A DNA stretch of 64,000 bases, from contig CALWNC010000002.1 of the NCBI GenBank assembly GCA_944382715.1, forward strand, positions 72,738-136,737, read 5' to 3'. Numbering within the stretch: position 1 is the first letter of the stretch; each line of letters starts with the position of its first letter. The position numbers and the translations under genes are program-made. The notes beneath the pieces were generated by a model. It did not search any database and was not told the origin of the DNA. It was given only the letters and a program-made list of their open reading frames with translations. Positions 50,849 to 62,189 of this stretch are shown piece by piece. Source of the stretch: an uncultured Clostridia bacterium. Lineage in GTDB: Bacteria > Bacillota > Clostridia > Christensenellales > UBA1242.

Positions 50849-51718
50849 TTAAGAAGTTATAGATCCAGTAATTGTAATTGTTGTGGTACCATTACCAGAT
50901 GTTGTTTTGGCTGGAACGCTAATTGATAAGGAACTAGATGTGCTTGGAAGTGTTAATGTGTTAGACCCAGAATTAATAGAATAATCACTAGAAGAATATG
51001 TTGTTTGCACACCATTTGTTTCAGATGTGATTGATGAAATTATAAAATTACTTGGTAATACATCTGTCACAACAACGTCTGTCGCTTCGGTATTTCCTGA
51101 GTTTGTCAGTGTTAGAGTGTAACTAAAATCCTCATTTACATTAACAACACTTGCACTAACTGCTTTTGTCATTGCTACAGAGGCATAATCTTCTATGGGA
51201 AGAGTAACTGTAGGTGATGGAGATATACTTAAAACTGAGCCAGAAGCTGAACCTTCATTTGCTTGAACTGTAGCAGTGTTTACAATTTCTGTTACGGTAT
51301 CAGATAGAGAAGAGCTAACTTGAGTAACAAAAGTTATGGTTGCTAAATCTCCAGAACTGAGAGGATTAGGTAAAACAAATGTTAGGGGATTAACTGTAGT
51401 AGGAGTTATGCTAGAAATTGTACCATTGACATTTAAAGAAGCACTGGAATCAACATAGGTTAGTGGTCTAGAAGAGCCTCCAAGATCATCAGACACAGTA
51501 ACATTATAAAGTGGAGAAGTTCCCTCATTGGAAATGTGAACATAGTAAGTTAAATTTTGACCAGCTCTAAATCCAGTGTTAAGTGAACCCTTTACTGCTG
51601 ACATTGCATATTCTGTTATTAAATTGGTTGTTGCAGTATTGCTAGTAACACTATCTTGATTAGTTCCATTACCATAGGCATAAGTTGCACTTGCAGAATT
51701 ATTAATAGGAATAGCCAT
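50849..51718 (-). CDS. DUF11 repeat protein without signal peptide
   Basis: 289 residues. Two immunoglobulin-like DUF11 repeats (about 45-165: LTYYVHISNEGTSPLYNVTV; about 185-289: YTLTLTNSGNTEATDVVVTD). Ser/Thr-rich and poor in Cys, His and Trp. The N-terminus (MAIPINNSASATYAYGNG) is not a signal peptide and no anchor is seen, unusual for this surface-protein domain; similar proteins in spore formers may be exported by other means. GGAG upstream; single gene. Confidence 0.7.
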   Translation of the reverse strand: MAIPINNSASATYAYGNGTNQDSVTSNTATTNLITEYAMSAVKGSLNTGFRAGQNLTYYVHISNEGTSPLYNVTVSDDLGGSSRPLTYVDSSASLNVNGTISSITPTTVNPLTFVLPNPLSSGDLATITFVTQVSSSLSDTVTEIVNTATVQANEGSASGSVLSISPSPTVTLPIEDYASVAMTKAVSASVVNVNEDFSYTLTLTNSGNTEATDVVVTDVLPSNFIISSITSETNGVQTTYSSSDYSINSGSNTLTLPSTSSSLSISVPAKTTSGNGTTTITITGSITS

Positions 51719-52124
51719 TTATTTCTCCTTTGAAATATTAGACGAATATTCTTTCGCCTTTACTATAATATTCCATAATAAAAAATTTGTTACAATTATT
51801 TGTTTATTGTATGTAATAAAAAATTAATATTTTTTCAAAAAAAATAATAAATTTTCTTAACAAAAATTTAAATTTTTGCAGTTTTTTATATTTTTATTAT
51901 AAACTGCACATAATAATTAATGCAAATTTATAATTGTATTTGTAATTAAATTTGCATTATATTTTTTTGAAGTTGTTTAATTTACGACTTATTGACAATA
52001 GCAAAATAGTAAAATTTCAAAATTTATAAAAAATAATAAATACCAACTTGACAATATTACGCTTATATTTTATAATTTACTAGGTGCATAAAAGTATGTA
52101 GCACTAGAATTTAGGAGGAAGAAT
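51719..52124. other. Gene-free region upstream of pflB with promoter
   Basis: TTGACA (52048-52053), 17 bases, TATAAT (52071-52076) is a consensus promoter for pflB; AGGAGG follows before the ATG. TTTTTGCAGTTTTTTAT near 51876 is a near-match of the repeated GCG motif. The rest is AT-rich without genes. Confidence 0.7.
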
Positions 52125-54377
52125 ATGGAAATTTATGACGCATGGAATGGATTTAAATGTAGAATATGGAAAGAAGAAGTCAATGTAAGAGACTTTATTC
52201 AAGCTAACTATACACCATATGAAGGTGATTCTTCATTTTTAGTTGAACCTACTGAGGCTACCAACATTTTATGGGGTAAATTAAAAGAATTACAAAAACA
52301 GGAAAGAGCCAAAGGTGGAGTTCTTGAATGTGAAACGGAAATAGTTTCAGGGCTTACAGCATATGGTCCTGGTTATATTGATGAATCTACAAAAGATCTT
52401 GAAAAGGTAGTAGGTCTTCAAACAGATAAACCACTTAAGAGAGCATTTATGCCATATGGTGGAATTAAAATGGCACAAGAAGCTTGTTCGACTTATGGTT
52501 ATACTGCAAACTCAAAATTTGATAAGATTTTTAATGAATACTGCAAAACACACAATCAAGGTGTTTTTGATGCTTATACAGCAGAAATGAGAAGAGCAAG
52601 ACATTCTCATATTATTACAGGACTTCCAGATACATATGGTAGAGGAAGAATTGTCGGGGATTATCGTAGAGTTGCACTTTATGGTATTGATGCTCTTATT
52701 GCTGAAAAACAAAAAGATTTTGAAAATTGTGGCTGTGGAATAATGACAGATGATGTTATTAGACTTCGTGAAGAAATAACAATGCAAATCAAGGCATTAA
52801 AGGGAATGAAAGAAATGGCTAATATCTATGGATATGACATTTCTAAGCCAGCAAACAACGCTAGAGAAGCTGTACAATGGCTTTACTTTGGATATCTTGC
52901 AGCTATCAAAACTCAAAATGGTGCTGCAATGAGTGTTGGTAGAATTTCAACATTCCTTGACATATATATTGAAAGAGATTTAAAAAATGGCACATTGACT
53001 GAAACTGAGGCTCAGGAACTTATTGACCACTTAGTTATGAAATTTAGAATGGTTAAGTTTGCTAGAATTCCTTCATACAATCAGCTTTTTACTGGTGATC
53101 CAGTTTGGGCAACACTTGAGCTTGCTGGTATTGGTATGGACGGCCGTTCAATGGTTACAAAAAATGACTATCGTTTTCTTCATACACTTGAAAATATGGG
53201 ACCATCACCAGAACCAAATTTAACAATTCTTTACTCTTCAAAATTGCCAGAAAACTTTAAAAAATATGCCGCTGAAATTTCAATTAGAACAAGTTCTGTT
53301 CAATATGAAAATGACGATGTTATGAAACCTGTTTGGGGAGATGACTATTCAATTTGTTGTTGTGTATCTGCAACTCAAACTGGAAAGGAAATTCAGTTCT
53401 TTGGTGCTAGAGCAAACTTAGCTAAATGTTTACTTTATGCAATCAATGGTGGTGTTGATGAAAAAACTCATGAACAAGTTGCACCTATGTATGCACCAAT
53501 CACAAGCGAATATCTTGACTATGATGAAGTAATGAAAAAGTATGATGTTATGATGGAATGGCTTGCTGGTCTTTATGTCAACACTCTTAATCTTATTCAC
53601 TACATGCACGATAAATATTACTATGAAGCTGCTGAAATGGCATTGATTGATACTGATGTTAGAAGAACATTTGCTACTGGTATTGCTGGATTTTCACATG
53701 TTGTTGATAGTTTGTCAGCAATCAAATATGCAAAGGTAAAAGTTATTCGTGATGAAATTGGTCTTGCTGTTGATTACGAAACTGAAGGCGATTTCCCAAA
53801 ATATGGTAATGATGATGATAGAGCTGATGACATTGCATGTTGGCTACTTAAAACTTTCATTGATAAAGTTAAACACTATCATACTTATCGTAATTCAGAA
53901 GCAACAACTTCTATTTTAACTATTACATCAAATGTTGTATATGGAAAGGCTACTGGTGCTCTTCCAAATGGAAGAAAGGCTTGGACTCCATTCTCTCCAG
54001 GTGCAAACCCAAGTTATGGTGCAGAACAAAATGGATTACTTGCTTCATTAAACTCAGTTGCAAAACTTCCATATCATTGGGCTCTTGATGGAATTTCAAA
54101 TACTCAAACCATCAACCCATCAGCATTAGGACATAGTGAAGATGAGCAATCTAAAAATCTTGTTCAAATAATGGACGGATATTTTGATCAAGGGGCACAT
54201 CACTTAAACGTTAATGTATTTGGCGTTGAAAAACTTATTGACTGTATGGAACACCCAGAAAAAGAAGAATATGCAAACTTTACTATTCGTGTTTCAGGTT
54301 ATGCAGTTAAATTTATTGATTTGACAAAGGAACAACAATTAGATGTTATCGCAAGAACTTGTCACGGAAAATTATAA
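52125..54377 (+). CDS. pflB: Pyruvate formate-lyase
   Basis: 750 residues, full family length. Catalytic Cys in [15 protein letters not shown] (about 405-420), glycyl-radical loop RVSGYAV near residue 728, substrate-binding EPNLTILYS. Converts pyruvate and CoA to acetyl-CoA and formate in fermentation and needs the radical activase encoded next. Strong promoter and ribosome site upstream. Indicates an anaerobic, mixed-acid type metabolism. Confidence 0.95.
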   Translation: MEIYDAWNGFKCRIWKEEVNVRDFIQANYTPYEGDSSFLVEPTEATNILWGKLKELQKQERAKGGVLECETEIVSGLTAYGPGYIDESTKDLEKVVGLQTDKPLKRAFMPYGGIKMAQEACSTYGYTANSKFDKIFNEYCKTHNQGVFDAYTAEMRRARHSHIITGLPDTYGRGRIVGDYRRVALYGIDALIAEKQKDFENCGCGIMTDDVIRLREEITMQIKALKGMKEMANIYGYDISKPANNAREAVQWLYFGYLAAIKTQNGAAMSVGRISTFLDIYIERDLKNGTLTETEAQELIDHLVMKFRMVKFARIPSYNQLFTGDPVWATLELAGIGMDGRSMVTKNDYRFLHTLENMGPSPEPNLTILYSSKLPENFKKYAAEISIRTSSVQYENDDVMKPVWGDDYSICCCVSATQTGKEIQFFGARANLAKCLLYAINGGVDEKTHEQVAPMYAPITSEYLDYDEVMKKYDVMMEWLAGLYVNTLNLIHYMHDKYYYEAAEMALIDTDVRRTFATGIAGFSHVVDSLSAIKYAKVKVIRDEIGLAVDYETEGDFPKYGNDDDRADDIACWLLKTFIDKVKHYHTYRNSEATTSILTITSNVVYGKATGALPNGRKAWTPFSPGANPSYGAEQNGLLASLNSVAKLPYHWALDGISNTQTINPSALGHSEDEQSKNLVQIMDGYFDQGAHHLNVNVFGVEKLIDCMEHPEKEEYANFTIRVSGYAVKFIDLTKEQQLDVIARTCHGKL

Positions 54378-55119
54378 TAAAGGATTTATAAACAAAATTG
54401 AAACATTCGGTTCGGTTGACGGACCGGGTGTTCGTTTTGTTATTTTTTTTCAAGGCTGTAACATGAGATGTAAATATTGTCACAATCCAGAAACTTGGGC
54501 AAAAAGTTGTGGTGAAACGACAATATGGAGTGCAAAGAAATTATTTGATATGGCTTGGAAATATCATAATTATTGGGGAACAAACTTAGATAAAGGTGGT
54601 ATTACAGCATCAGGAGGAGAACCTCTTATTCAAATAGATTTTTTAATAGAGTTGTTTAGTATTGCAAAATCATATGGGGTGCATACTGCTATTGATACTT
54701 CGGGACAACCATTTAGTAGAGATAAGGCATATTTAGAAAAGTTTGATAAACTTATGAGTCTTACAGATTTATTTATTGTTGATATAAAAGCATTTGACAC
54801 GAATCTACATAAAAAATTGACTGGAGTGGGAAACGAAAATATTTTGGATATGATTAAATATCTTTCAGACAATGGAAAACATATGTGGATTAGAAGAGTA
54901 CTAGTTCCAAATTTGACTGACGGAGAAGAAGATTTAAAAGTTACTTCGTCATTTATAAAGTCACTTAAAACTGTGGATAAAGTTGAAATATTGCCATATC
55001 ATACTCTTGGTGTCTTTAAATGGAAAAAATTAAATATTCCATATAGTTTGGAAGGCTATAATTCTCCAACTGAGGAAGAAATTATAAGGGCAGAAAATTT
55101 ACTGGAAATAAAAAATTGA
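54343..55119 (+). CDS. pflA: Pyruvate formate-lyase activating enzyme
   Basis: 258 residues. [14 protein letters not shown] carries the CX3CX2C motif for the radical-SAM [4Fe-4S] cluster; [20 protein letters not shown] and ITASGGEPL are family marks. The start is unclear: the ATG at 54343 lies inside pflB (overlap 35 bases) and is 11 bases from AAAGGA; AAAGGA after the pflB stop precedes no ATG. Converts the pflB glycine to its radical. Followed by a terminator. Confidence 0.9.
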   Translation: MLSQELVTENYNKGFINKIETFGSVDGPGVRFVIFFQGCNMRCKYCHNPETWAKSCGETTIWSAKKLFDMAWKYHNYWGTNLDKGGITASGGEPLIQIDFLIELFSIAKSYGVHTAIDTSGQPFSRDKAYLEKFDKLMSLTDLFIVDIKAFDTNLHKKLTGVGNENILDMIKYLSDNGKHMWIRRVLVPNLTDGEEDLKVTSSFIKSLKTVDKVEILPYHTLGVFKWKKLNIPYSLEGYNSPTEEEIIRAENLLEIKN

Positions 55120-55140
55120 GTTAAAAAGCTCAATTTTTTT
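55113..55140 (+). terminator. Terminator of pflBA
   Basis: AAATTGAG and CTCAATTT pair, then a T-run. Confidence 0.65.
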
Positions 55141-55929
55141 ATTGAATAAAAATTAAATTTTGCGTTTTTTCTATTAAAAATTGATAATTATACGATTAAT
55201 TTTTCATTTAATCTAATAAAAATTTTGGCTATTTTTTAGAAAAATAAGTTATTTTTGCGTTTTTTGTTTATAAAAAATATATTAAAATCACAATTTTAAT
55301 TATAAATTAAAACTATAAAATTTTTTATGTAAGATTATTAAAAAAAATTGTTTTATTAATAATTTAAATTTCTACATAAATTATTCTAGCAATAAATGTA
55401 TTTGTCTATTAAATGTTTTTCTAAGTGAAAATCAATCTTTTTTTTGAAAATTTTCTAATACGTAGTTTTAATTTAGATTTAAAATTTTAAATATTCATTT
55501 ATAAAAATAATTTAATATTTCTTTGTTTAGAATTTAAAGTAGATAATATTCTGACAAATTAAAATTAATAAATTGAGCAAGATTTAATTATTAAAAGTTT
55601 TCTATTAGATTTTAAAACATAGATATTTTTGACCTTTTATCAATTAGTGGGTTAAATAAAAAAATTAAATCTTTTTATTATCATTCATATAATATAAATA
55701 AAAATATTAATTTATTTTTGGTTTTCTCTATTAATAATTTAATAATTTTAATTATTAGTTTCTTGATTTTTCTTTATTTTATATAAAATTGTGAGTAAAA
55801 TCTACCCATTATTGTTTATTTATTTTAATTTTTTACAAGATTCTACAAAATTTTAGTGCAAATATTACCCATTTCAACAAATTTAAGGGTAAAAATGTCA
55901 CAATATTTATATCATTGGAGGGATATTAT
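55141..55929. other. 789-base gene-free AT-rich stretch
   Basis: Very low GC with no open frame worth reporting. Two copies of the T4-5GCGT6 motif lie at 55158-55170 and 55253-55266. Near the right end TACCCAT occurs twice (about 55803 and 55868) upstream of the HTH gene and could be its operator. Confidence 0.5.
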
Positions 55930-56136
55930 ATGAATAATTATTGTTTTAGAATGATTGAATTAAGAAAATCACACTCTTACACTCAGCAATATGTTGCAGA
56001 TTATTTAAAAATTGACCGTTCAAATTATAGTAAATATGAACTTGGAAAACTAGAACCAAATATTTATATGTTAATCTCTTTATCAAAACTTTATGGAGTA
56101 TCGGTTGATTATCTTCTTGGTCTAGTGGACTATTAA
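55930..56136 (+). CDS. Small XRE-family HTH protein
   Basis: 68 residues from ATG 55930 (GGAGGG upstream). HSYTQQYVADYLKIDRSNYS then YELGKLEP and LYGVSVDYLLGL are a standard XRE HTH. TACCCAT-type sites upstream suggest autoregulation. Its relation to the following P-loop gene is unclear. Confidence 0.75.
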   Translation: MNNYCFRMIELRKSHSYTQQYVADYLKIDRSNYSKYELGKLEPNIYMLISLSKLYGVSVDYLLGLVDY

Positions 56137-56212
56137 TTTACCGATTATAAATTTAGGAAAATAAGATGAGAATAATTTAAGCTTTAGCTTTTTATTAAGG
56201 ATAATTAATCTA

Positions 56213-56731
56213 ATGAATATTTTAATTGTGGGACTTCCTGGTACGGGGAAAACAACTCTTTGCAGAAATTTGGCGAATGAAACTGGATTTGAATATATTA
56301 ATGATTTCTATTTATTTGATATGTTCGGAATTAGTTTTTTAAGTGAAGAAGAAATTTTTAATTATAATTGTTTTGAACTATTATTTAGTTTTTTAAGTCA
56401 CAGTGATAAAAAAAACTACATATTTGATTTTAATTATGGGATTTCAATTGAAAGCATATTTAATTTGTATAATAAAGGGGATTTTATTATATATTATTTG
56501 GGCTTTGCCGATGTAGATACTCATGTTTTGCTTAGCAAGTTTATTGAAAAAAATGGTACTCATAATTTAGCGTACGAAAGCAAAAGGATAGCAAAGTTTA
56601 TCTATTTAAGTAATATCTATAAAGAAAAATGCAAAAATTTAAATATTCCATTTATTTCTATAAATCATGAAAAAAGTGCAATTATACAAAAACTGCAAAA
56701 TTCAATAATAAAAATTTTAAAAAGCAAATAG
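56213..56731 (+). CDS. Small P-loop NTPase / nucleotide-kinase-like protein
   Basis: 172 residues; IVGLPGTGKTTLCRNLA is Walker A at 5-21 in a shikimate/adenylate-kinase-like fold, with YIFDFNYG as Walker B-like. The lid is short. Substrate unknown. No strong ribosome site is seen. Confidence 0.6.
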   Translation: MNILIVGLPGTGKTTLCRNLANETGFEYINDFYLFDMFGISFLSEEEIFNYNCFELLFSFLSHSDKKNYIFDFNYGISIESIFNLYNKGDFIIYYLGFADVDTHVLLSKFIEKNGTHNLAYESKRIAKFIYLSNIYKEKCKNLNIPFISINHEKSAIIQKLQNSIIKILKSK

Positions 56732-56852
56732 ATTTTAACTAAGTTTTTTAAGATGCAATAAAATTTATGCATCTTTTTATTTTTAAGCTTTTTAGAAAAC
56801 TATTGTAATTTCTGTTTTTATAGTGTAATATTATTAGAAACTAGGAGTTATT

Positions 56853-58646
56853 ATGGAGAAAAAACCAATAAAAAATGTGAATAAGATTGCTATAAAATAT
56901 CTTCCACTTTATGCGCTGGGAATAATTTTTCTTATTGCCTCGCAATATCTTTATTCACTTATTTCTGTCTTTATTGGACAAGCAATAAGCATTTTTTCTG
57001 GTGAAAGTGAAATCATTTTACCTAATTTTTTACAACAATTTTATGATGGAAGCAGTTCTCTAGCGGCAATTAAGAGCTTGTGTCTAATCTTTATTGTAAC
57101 TGGAATTATAATGGTTATACTAAGATATATAAGGACAGTTTTTAGAAGATTATTTTTTTTTGAAGTAGAAACAAATGTTAGCCTTGCTTTTTTTAGTCAT
57201 GCAATCAGACTGCCAAAGAGCTTTATAACCAAGCATTCTACGGGAGATATTATTCAAAGGAATATTCAAGATTCTACAAAATACTCAAAATTTGTCGGCG
57301 ACAACTTATTTAAATTGCTTCATTCAATGGTTTCAGTTATAGTTGTGTTATTTAATATATTTACTTTGTCAAGGACAAATTTCTTTATATCACTTCTAGT
57401 TGTTGCTTTGATAATTTCTTTTCAAATTTTTTACTCCTTTGTAATAGTTAGAAAAAGAGAAGAGAAGTTGTCTGTTATGTGGTCGAAAATGGATTCAGTT
57501 AATCAGCAGACATTTACTAATATTATGATGGTGAAATCTTTTGCTGGAGAAGAAAAAGAACTAAAAAAATTAAGTGAGATTAATCTGAAAACAAATAAAA
57601 TGCAGTATGATGCTGACATTATTTATGCAAGATATTGGGCAATAATTGATATATTTTCAGTATTTTATAATGCTCTTATGACTTTTGTAATTGGATTTTT
57701 ATTTGTTAAGGGAAGTATAGGACTTGGAATTGCTACAAGTTTGATCCTTTATAATGGGGATATTATTAGTAGCATTGATGAAATTATGGATCGTATTAAT
57801 GCCATGATAAAAAATTCAATTGCTGGTAAAAGACTCAATGAATATCTTCAAGTAAATGATGATTTCAAAGTTGACGGAACATTAATGCCAACCATTGATG
57901 GAAAAATTGAAATTAAAGATTTGACAGTTAATCTTGATGGAAATGATATTCTAAAAAATATTAATTTAAGTGTAATGCCGGGTCAAACTATTGGAATTGT
58001 TGGAAAATCTGGCAGTGGGAAGTCTACTCTTTTTAACACTCTTACCAAACTAATTGATGATTATGAAGGTAGTATAAAGATATCTGGCGTGGAATTGAAA
58101 AATATTAATAAACAATATTTAAGAAATAGTGTTGGAGTTGTAAATCAGGATTCATTTGTTTTTTCTACAACAGTTAAGGAAAATATAAAATATATTTGTG
58201 AGAATGCCTCAAATGATGAAATTAGAGATATAACAAAAAGGGTTTGTTTTGATGAGGATATAAGAAAATTTAATAGTGGTTATGATACTATGGTGGGAGA
58301 GAGAGGAGTGACGCTATCTGGTGGACAGAAGCAGAGAATATCAATTGCAAGGACACTATTAAAAAATTCCAAAATACTTTTTTTAGATGATTGTTTAAGT
58401 GCACTAGACAATAATGTTGCAAAGCAAATTAAACAAAATATAAAGCAGTCAAATGCAACTTGTTTTATAATATCCCACAATTTGCTCAATGTAATGGACG
58501 CTGATAAAATAATAATTTTGAATGAAGGTGAAATTGCTGAAGAAGGAACACACGAAGAACTTTTAAAAAATAATGGAACTTATAGTAGGTTATGGAATTT
58601 GCAACAGCAAATAAAGGAGGACGATGAAAATGAAACAAAAAACTAG
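56853..58646 (+). CDS. ABC exporter half-transporter with degenerate NBD
   Basis: 597 residues: six TM helices in the first 320, then an NBD with Walker A VGKSGSGKST, signature LSGGQKQR, Walker B ILFLDDCLSAL and H-loop ISHNL. The catalytic Glu after Walker B is Asp, so this is the degenerate half. It overlaps the second half-transporter by 23 bases and should form a heterodimer with it. Exports drugs, lipids or peptides; substrate unknown. Confidence 0.85.
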   Translation: MEKKPIKNVNKIAIKYLPLYALGIIFLIASQYLYSLISVFIGQAISIFSGESEIILPNFLQQFYDGSSSLAAIKSLCLIFIVTGIIMVILRYIRTVFRRLFFFEVETNVSLAFFSHAIRLPKSFITKHSTGDIIQRNIQDSTKYSKFVGDNLFKLLHSMVSVIVVLFNIFTLSRTNFFISLLVVALIISFQIFYSFVIVRKREEKLSVMWSKMDSVNQQTFTNIMMVKSFAGEEKELKKLSEINLKTNKMQYDADIIYARYWAIIDIFSVFYNALMTFVIGFLFVKGSIGLGIATSLILYNGDIISSIDEIMDRINAMIKNSIAGKRLNEYLQVNDDFKVDGTLMPTIDGKIEIKDLTVNLDGNDILKNINLSVMPGQTIGIVGKSGSGKSTLFNTLTKLIDDYEGSIKISGVELKNINKQYLRNSVGVVNQDSFVFSTTVKENIKYICENASNDEIRDITKRVCFDEDIRKFNSGYDTMVGERGVTLSGGQKQRISIARTLLKNSKILFLDDCLSALDNNVAKQIKQNIKQSNATCFIISHNLLNVMDADKIIILNEGEIAEEGTHEELLKNNGTYSRLWNLQQQIKEDDENETKN

Positions 58647-60378
58647 TTTTTTAAAAAAATGCAAATTCCTATTGGGTTCACATCAAAAAATGGTTATTTA
58701 TTGTATAATTTTTGGAATTTTATCCGTAATTTTTGATGTTGGTTCAATACTGTTTTCTTGCTTTTATGGTATCAATACGGCGTTAATTAGCAAAGATATT
58801 AAGCTTATTACACTTACAACAATAATAATTGCAGTTTTGGGTTTGCTTTCTATGATATTTTTTCATATTTCTTATAGACTTGGCTTAAAACTGACTAAAA
58901 ATATTTCAGATGAACTGAGAAAGCGAGCATTTGAAAAGGCTGTTTACTTTGATGTTAATTATTTTACAACACATTCAACAGGAGCAATGATAAATACTAT
59001 AGTTTATGATGTTTCAATATTTTCTGACGGAATGTCATTTACACTTCAGGTGGTTGTAAGAAACCTAGTAAAGATAATTTTATCTCTTCTTGTTATTACA
59101 ATAATTAACATTAAATTAAGTTTAATTTTATGGATTTTACTTCCAATTGTGTCAATTTTTGCGTTTTTTATTTATAGAAAACTTGGAAAACTTTATGAAA
59201 TTAGAAGAAACATAAAAAAGAAAAGACTTTCACACATTAATGAAGGAATTGTTGGTTTTAATAGTGTGAAATCATTAAATCTTGAAGAAAAGGAAGAAAA
59301 AATCTTTAAGCAGTATAATAGAGAACATTTTAAAGTGGGTATGAGGCTTTGCTATTTAAATGAACTGCTTTGGAGATTTTTTGATGTTTTTACTTATGTT
59401 GCATTGGCAATACTTTTTATAAAATCCTATGAATTTAATCTTAGTTATGGTGAGCTGTTTTTATATTATCAAATCTTTAAAACAATTCTATATGTGGTCG
59501 CAAGGCTTGCAAGTGATTTTGATTCATTTGTTGAAACTCTCGTTTCTGGTGATAAAGTTTATAATCTTTTAGTATATGAGCAACTTGTAAAAGATAGAGA
59601 AGTGACTGAAACTTTGGATAAAAATTCTCCTAAAACTATAATTTTTGAAAATGTGACTTTTACTTATCCTAATGGAGAAACTGTTCTTAAAGATTTTAAC
59701 TTAAAAATTGAGGAAAATAAAAAGTTTGCAATAGTTGGAAAAACTGGTGGTGGTAAATCAACGATTGCAAACTTAGTTTATAGGTTTTATGAGCCGACAT
59801 CGGGCATGATAAAAATTGGAGATAATGATTATACAAAATACAGAATTCAAAATTTGCACAGAGAAATAGGTTTTATCTTACAAGATCCAATGCTGTTTGA
59901 CGATACCATTTTGAACAATTTAAAGTATGCGAAAGAGAATGCAAGTGAGGAAGAAATTCAGGATGCGATAAAATTTGTTGGAGCCGATGAATTTATCTTT
60001 AAATTAAAAGATGGTATCAATACAAAGATAGGCGAGAGTGGAATTATGCTTTCAAATGGTCAAAAGCAATTACTTGCACTTGCTAGAATTGTGCTTAAAA
60101 ATCCGTCTATAATTATTTTTGATGAAGCAACAGCCAATATTGATAGTGGCACTGAAATGATTATACAAAAAAATATTTCTAAACTATTTAAGGGAAAAAC
60201 TTGTATCTATATTGCCCATAGATTATCAACTATCAAAGACGCAGATGTTATTGTTTACTTAGAAAATGGTAAGATAGTGGAAATGGGTAGTCACAGTGAG
60301 TTAATGCAAAAAAATGGTAAATATGCAGCACTTTATAATAATCAATTTTTGAAAGAGCAAATAAGTGAAATAATATAA
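58624..60378 (+). CDS. ABC exporter half-transporter, catalytic partner
   Basis: 584 residues: six TM helices, Walker A VGKTGGGKST, signature LSNGQKQL, Walker B IIIFDEATANI with the catalytic Glu and H-loop IAHRLS. Its signature is degenerate (SNGQ), complementing the SGGQ of the partner, so the pair has one full ATP site. AAAGGAGG suggests that the second ATG (58630) may be the true start. Ends before a hairpin at 60542-60593. Confidence 0.85.
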   Translation: MKMKQKTSFLKKCKFLLGSHQKMVIYCIIFGILSVIFDVGSILFSCFYGINTALISKDIKLITLTTIIIAVLGLLSMIFFHISYRLGLKLTKNISDELRKRAFEKAVYFDVNYFTTHSTGAMINTIVYDVSIFSDGMSFTLQVVVRNLVKIILSLLVITIINIKLSLILWILLPIVSIFAFFIYRKLGKLYEIRRNIKKKRLSHINEGIVGFNSVKSLNLEEKEEKIFKQYNREHFKVGMRLCYLNELLWRFFDVFTYVALAILFIKSYEFNLSYGELFLYYQIFKTILYVVARLASDFDSFVETLVSGDKVYNLLVYEQLVKDREVTETLDKNSPKTIIFENVTFTYPNGETVLKDFNLKIEENKKFAIVGKTGGGKSTIANLVYRFYEPTSGMIKIGDNDYTKYRIQNLHREIGFILQDPMLFDDTILNNLKYAKENASEEEIQDAIKFVGADEFIFKLKDGINTKIGESGIMLSNGQKQLLALARIVLKNPSIIIFDEATANIDSGTEMIIQKNISKLFKGKTCIYIAHRLSTIKDADVIVYLENGKIVEMGSHSELMQKNGKYAALYNNQFLKEQISEII

Positions 60379-60541
60379 ATAGCTTTAAGTTTTATTTAAA
60401 AAAATTAAAAAATCAAGGTCTTAAATTTATTTAGAGAATAAATTAAAGGCAGAATAATGACAATAAAGTTAATATGATTAATTGAGAAGTGTAAAATTAA
60501 AAATGGGAATAGCTAATTTATCTAAATAAGTTCACAAAAAT

Positions 60542-60593
60542 AAAACCTGCAATTTTGAGTGAATACTAATATTCACTTCAAATTACAGGTTTT
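60542..60593. terminator. Bidirectional terminator
   Basis: AAAACCTG pairs with CAGGTTTT and GAGTGAATA with TATTCACT around a 4-base loop, with one interruption. Lies between convergent genes and serves both. Confidence 0.7.
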
Positions 60594-60595
60594 AT

Positions 60596-61243
60596 TTATT
60601 CAAAATCTTTTAATATTTCATCAAATCTTCCTTGAATTTTATCAATCTTTGTATCGTCACATATAAATTTTATTACGCAGTTTGAATATAGAAATTGATG
60701 GTCTAAGTCTTTTTCAAATGATTCTTTGTTTAATAATAGAATAAAGAAAATTTTTCTACTTCTTGAAACAATCAAATGTCTTACTAAAGTGACTAAATTT
60801 AACTTGCTAATATCCTCTACAATAAAAAAAACATCATTAGCTTTTAAGAATTTTTGAATATCAGATCTATCATACAATATAGGTACCAAAATTTCATCAA
60901 AATTACTTATATTATCTATTTGGAAAATCCCATTTGGTTTATTAATATCATCAATGTTATCCAAAGTTAGTGATTCATAAACCTGATTGGTTGGAGTTTC
61001 GCCTACGAATACCATTGATGGTTTATTGATAGAGTTTTCACAAACCTTCATAAGTTCTTTTATATACTGATTGAAGTTTTCTTTAATTCTAGTTTTTTTA
61101 TTTTTAAACTTTTCATTAACAACAAATGCCATATTGTTAAATCTTTCGTAAAAGTAAAGTTTATCTTTTTCTGTAAATAAATAGTTCTTCTTAAATTCAA
61201 ATTTTGGTAAATCATTTTTGCTGATTATGTCAAACTTCTCCAT
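60596..61243 (-). CDS. Hypothetical cytoplasmic protein
   Basis: 215 residues, no TM, mixed alpha/beta (MVFVGETPTNQVYESLTLDN; FFIVEDISKLNLVTLVRHL). The central part could be a Rossmann-like fold; no motif is recognised. Single gene with its own hairpin terminator. Confidence 0.55.
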   Translation of the reverse strand: MEKFDIISKNDLPKFEFKKNYLFTEKDKLYFYERFNNMAFVVNEKFKNKKTRIKENFNQYIKELMKVCENSINKPSMVFVGETPTNQVYESLTLDNIDDINKPNGIFQIDNISNFDEILVPILYDRSDIQKFLKANDVFFIVEDISKLNLVTLVRHLIVSRSRKIFFILLLNKESFEKDLDHQFLYSNCVIKFICDDTKIDKIQGRFDEILKDFE

Positions 61244-61421
61244 AAGAATTTTGCTCCTTACAATATAAAAGTCAAAATAAGATATGCTAATATCCTTTTT
61301 ACATTATAGCATAAACTTATAAAAAATGGAATAATTTTTTAGTAATTTTTAAATTTAATTTTATTAAATATTTAAATGAGTTTATCGTTAAAATTTACTT
61401 AATGTTTCTATCATAGAAAAT

Positions 61422-62189
61422 CTATTTTTGTAAAATATCAAGAACATGAGAACTTGCTCCAAGAAGTTCGGGTCTTTCACAAATAGAAAGTTGATACTTT
61501 TTGTAAATTTCAAAATCCTCATCTGACAGTTTATTTATGGTTGGTCTTATATAATCCGTTGCCCCGTCTACACCAATAATTTTATATCTTTTAAGATTTA
61601 AGGCGTTAGAAAGGGAGTAAATTTCTTCAATTCTAACATAACTATACAGGTCACTTTCAGACGTTTTGCAATTAAAGTTCTCATCAAGCTTTTTTTCTGC
61701 CAAAACCTTTTGTAAATTACCTTCTTTAAAGGCGTAGGTTATGACGGCATATTCATTCATAATATACATAATTAAAATATAGCCATTTTTTTTAACCACT
61801 CTCTTGGCCTCTGAAATTGCTTTAAGTTTATCTTCATGAGAAAAAAGATGATAAAGTGGTCCAAAAAGTAAGGCGATGTCAAATGTTTCATCTTCAAATT
61901 TAAGATTTAGAGCATTGCCTTGTTTTGTCTTAACTTTGCTTGATTTTAGTTTAATTGTGCTGACATTCTTTTTTACAAGGTCGATTGCAGTTACATCGTG
62001 TCCTTCGTCTGCAAGAGCTATTGAGTATCTTCCTGTGCCTGCACCTATGTCAATTATCTTTAAATTTTTTCTATCGCCAATTATCTCATTAATATATCTT
62101 CTAGCAATAGTATATTCAACTTGTCCATGTCTTGATATTAATCTTTTATCTTCATTAAACTTGCAATAGTATTTTTCAATTTCATTCAT
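61422..62189 (-). CDS. SAM-dependent methyltransferase
   Basis: 255 residues. IIDIGAGTGRYSIALADEGH is motif I, VTAIDLVKKN motif II and FDIALLFGPLYHLFSHEDKL motif IV: type 11/UbiE-like. The C-terminal 100 residues resemble those of small-molecule methyltransferases. Substrate unknown. Single gene. Confidence 0.8.
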   Translation of the reverse strand: MNEIEKYYCKFNEDKRLISRHGQVEYTIARRYINEIIGDRKNLKIIDIGAGTGRYSIALADEGHDVTAIDLVKKNVSTIKLKSSKVKTKQGNALNLKFEDETFDIALLFGPLYHLFSHEDKLKAISEAKRVVKKNGYILIMYIMNEYAVITYAFKEGNLQKVLAEKKLDENFNCKTSESDLYSYVRIEEIYSLSNALNLKRYKIIGVDGATDYIRPTINKLSDEDFEIYKKYQLSICERPELLGASSHVLDILQK

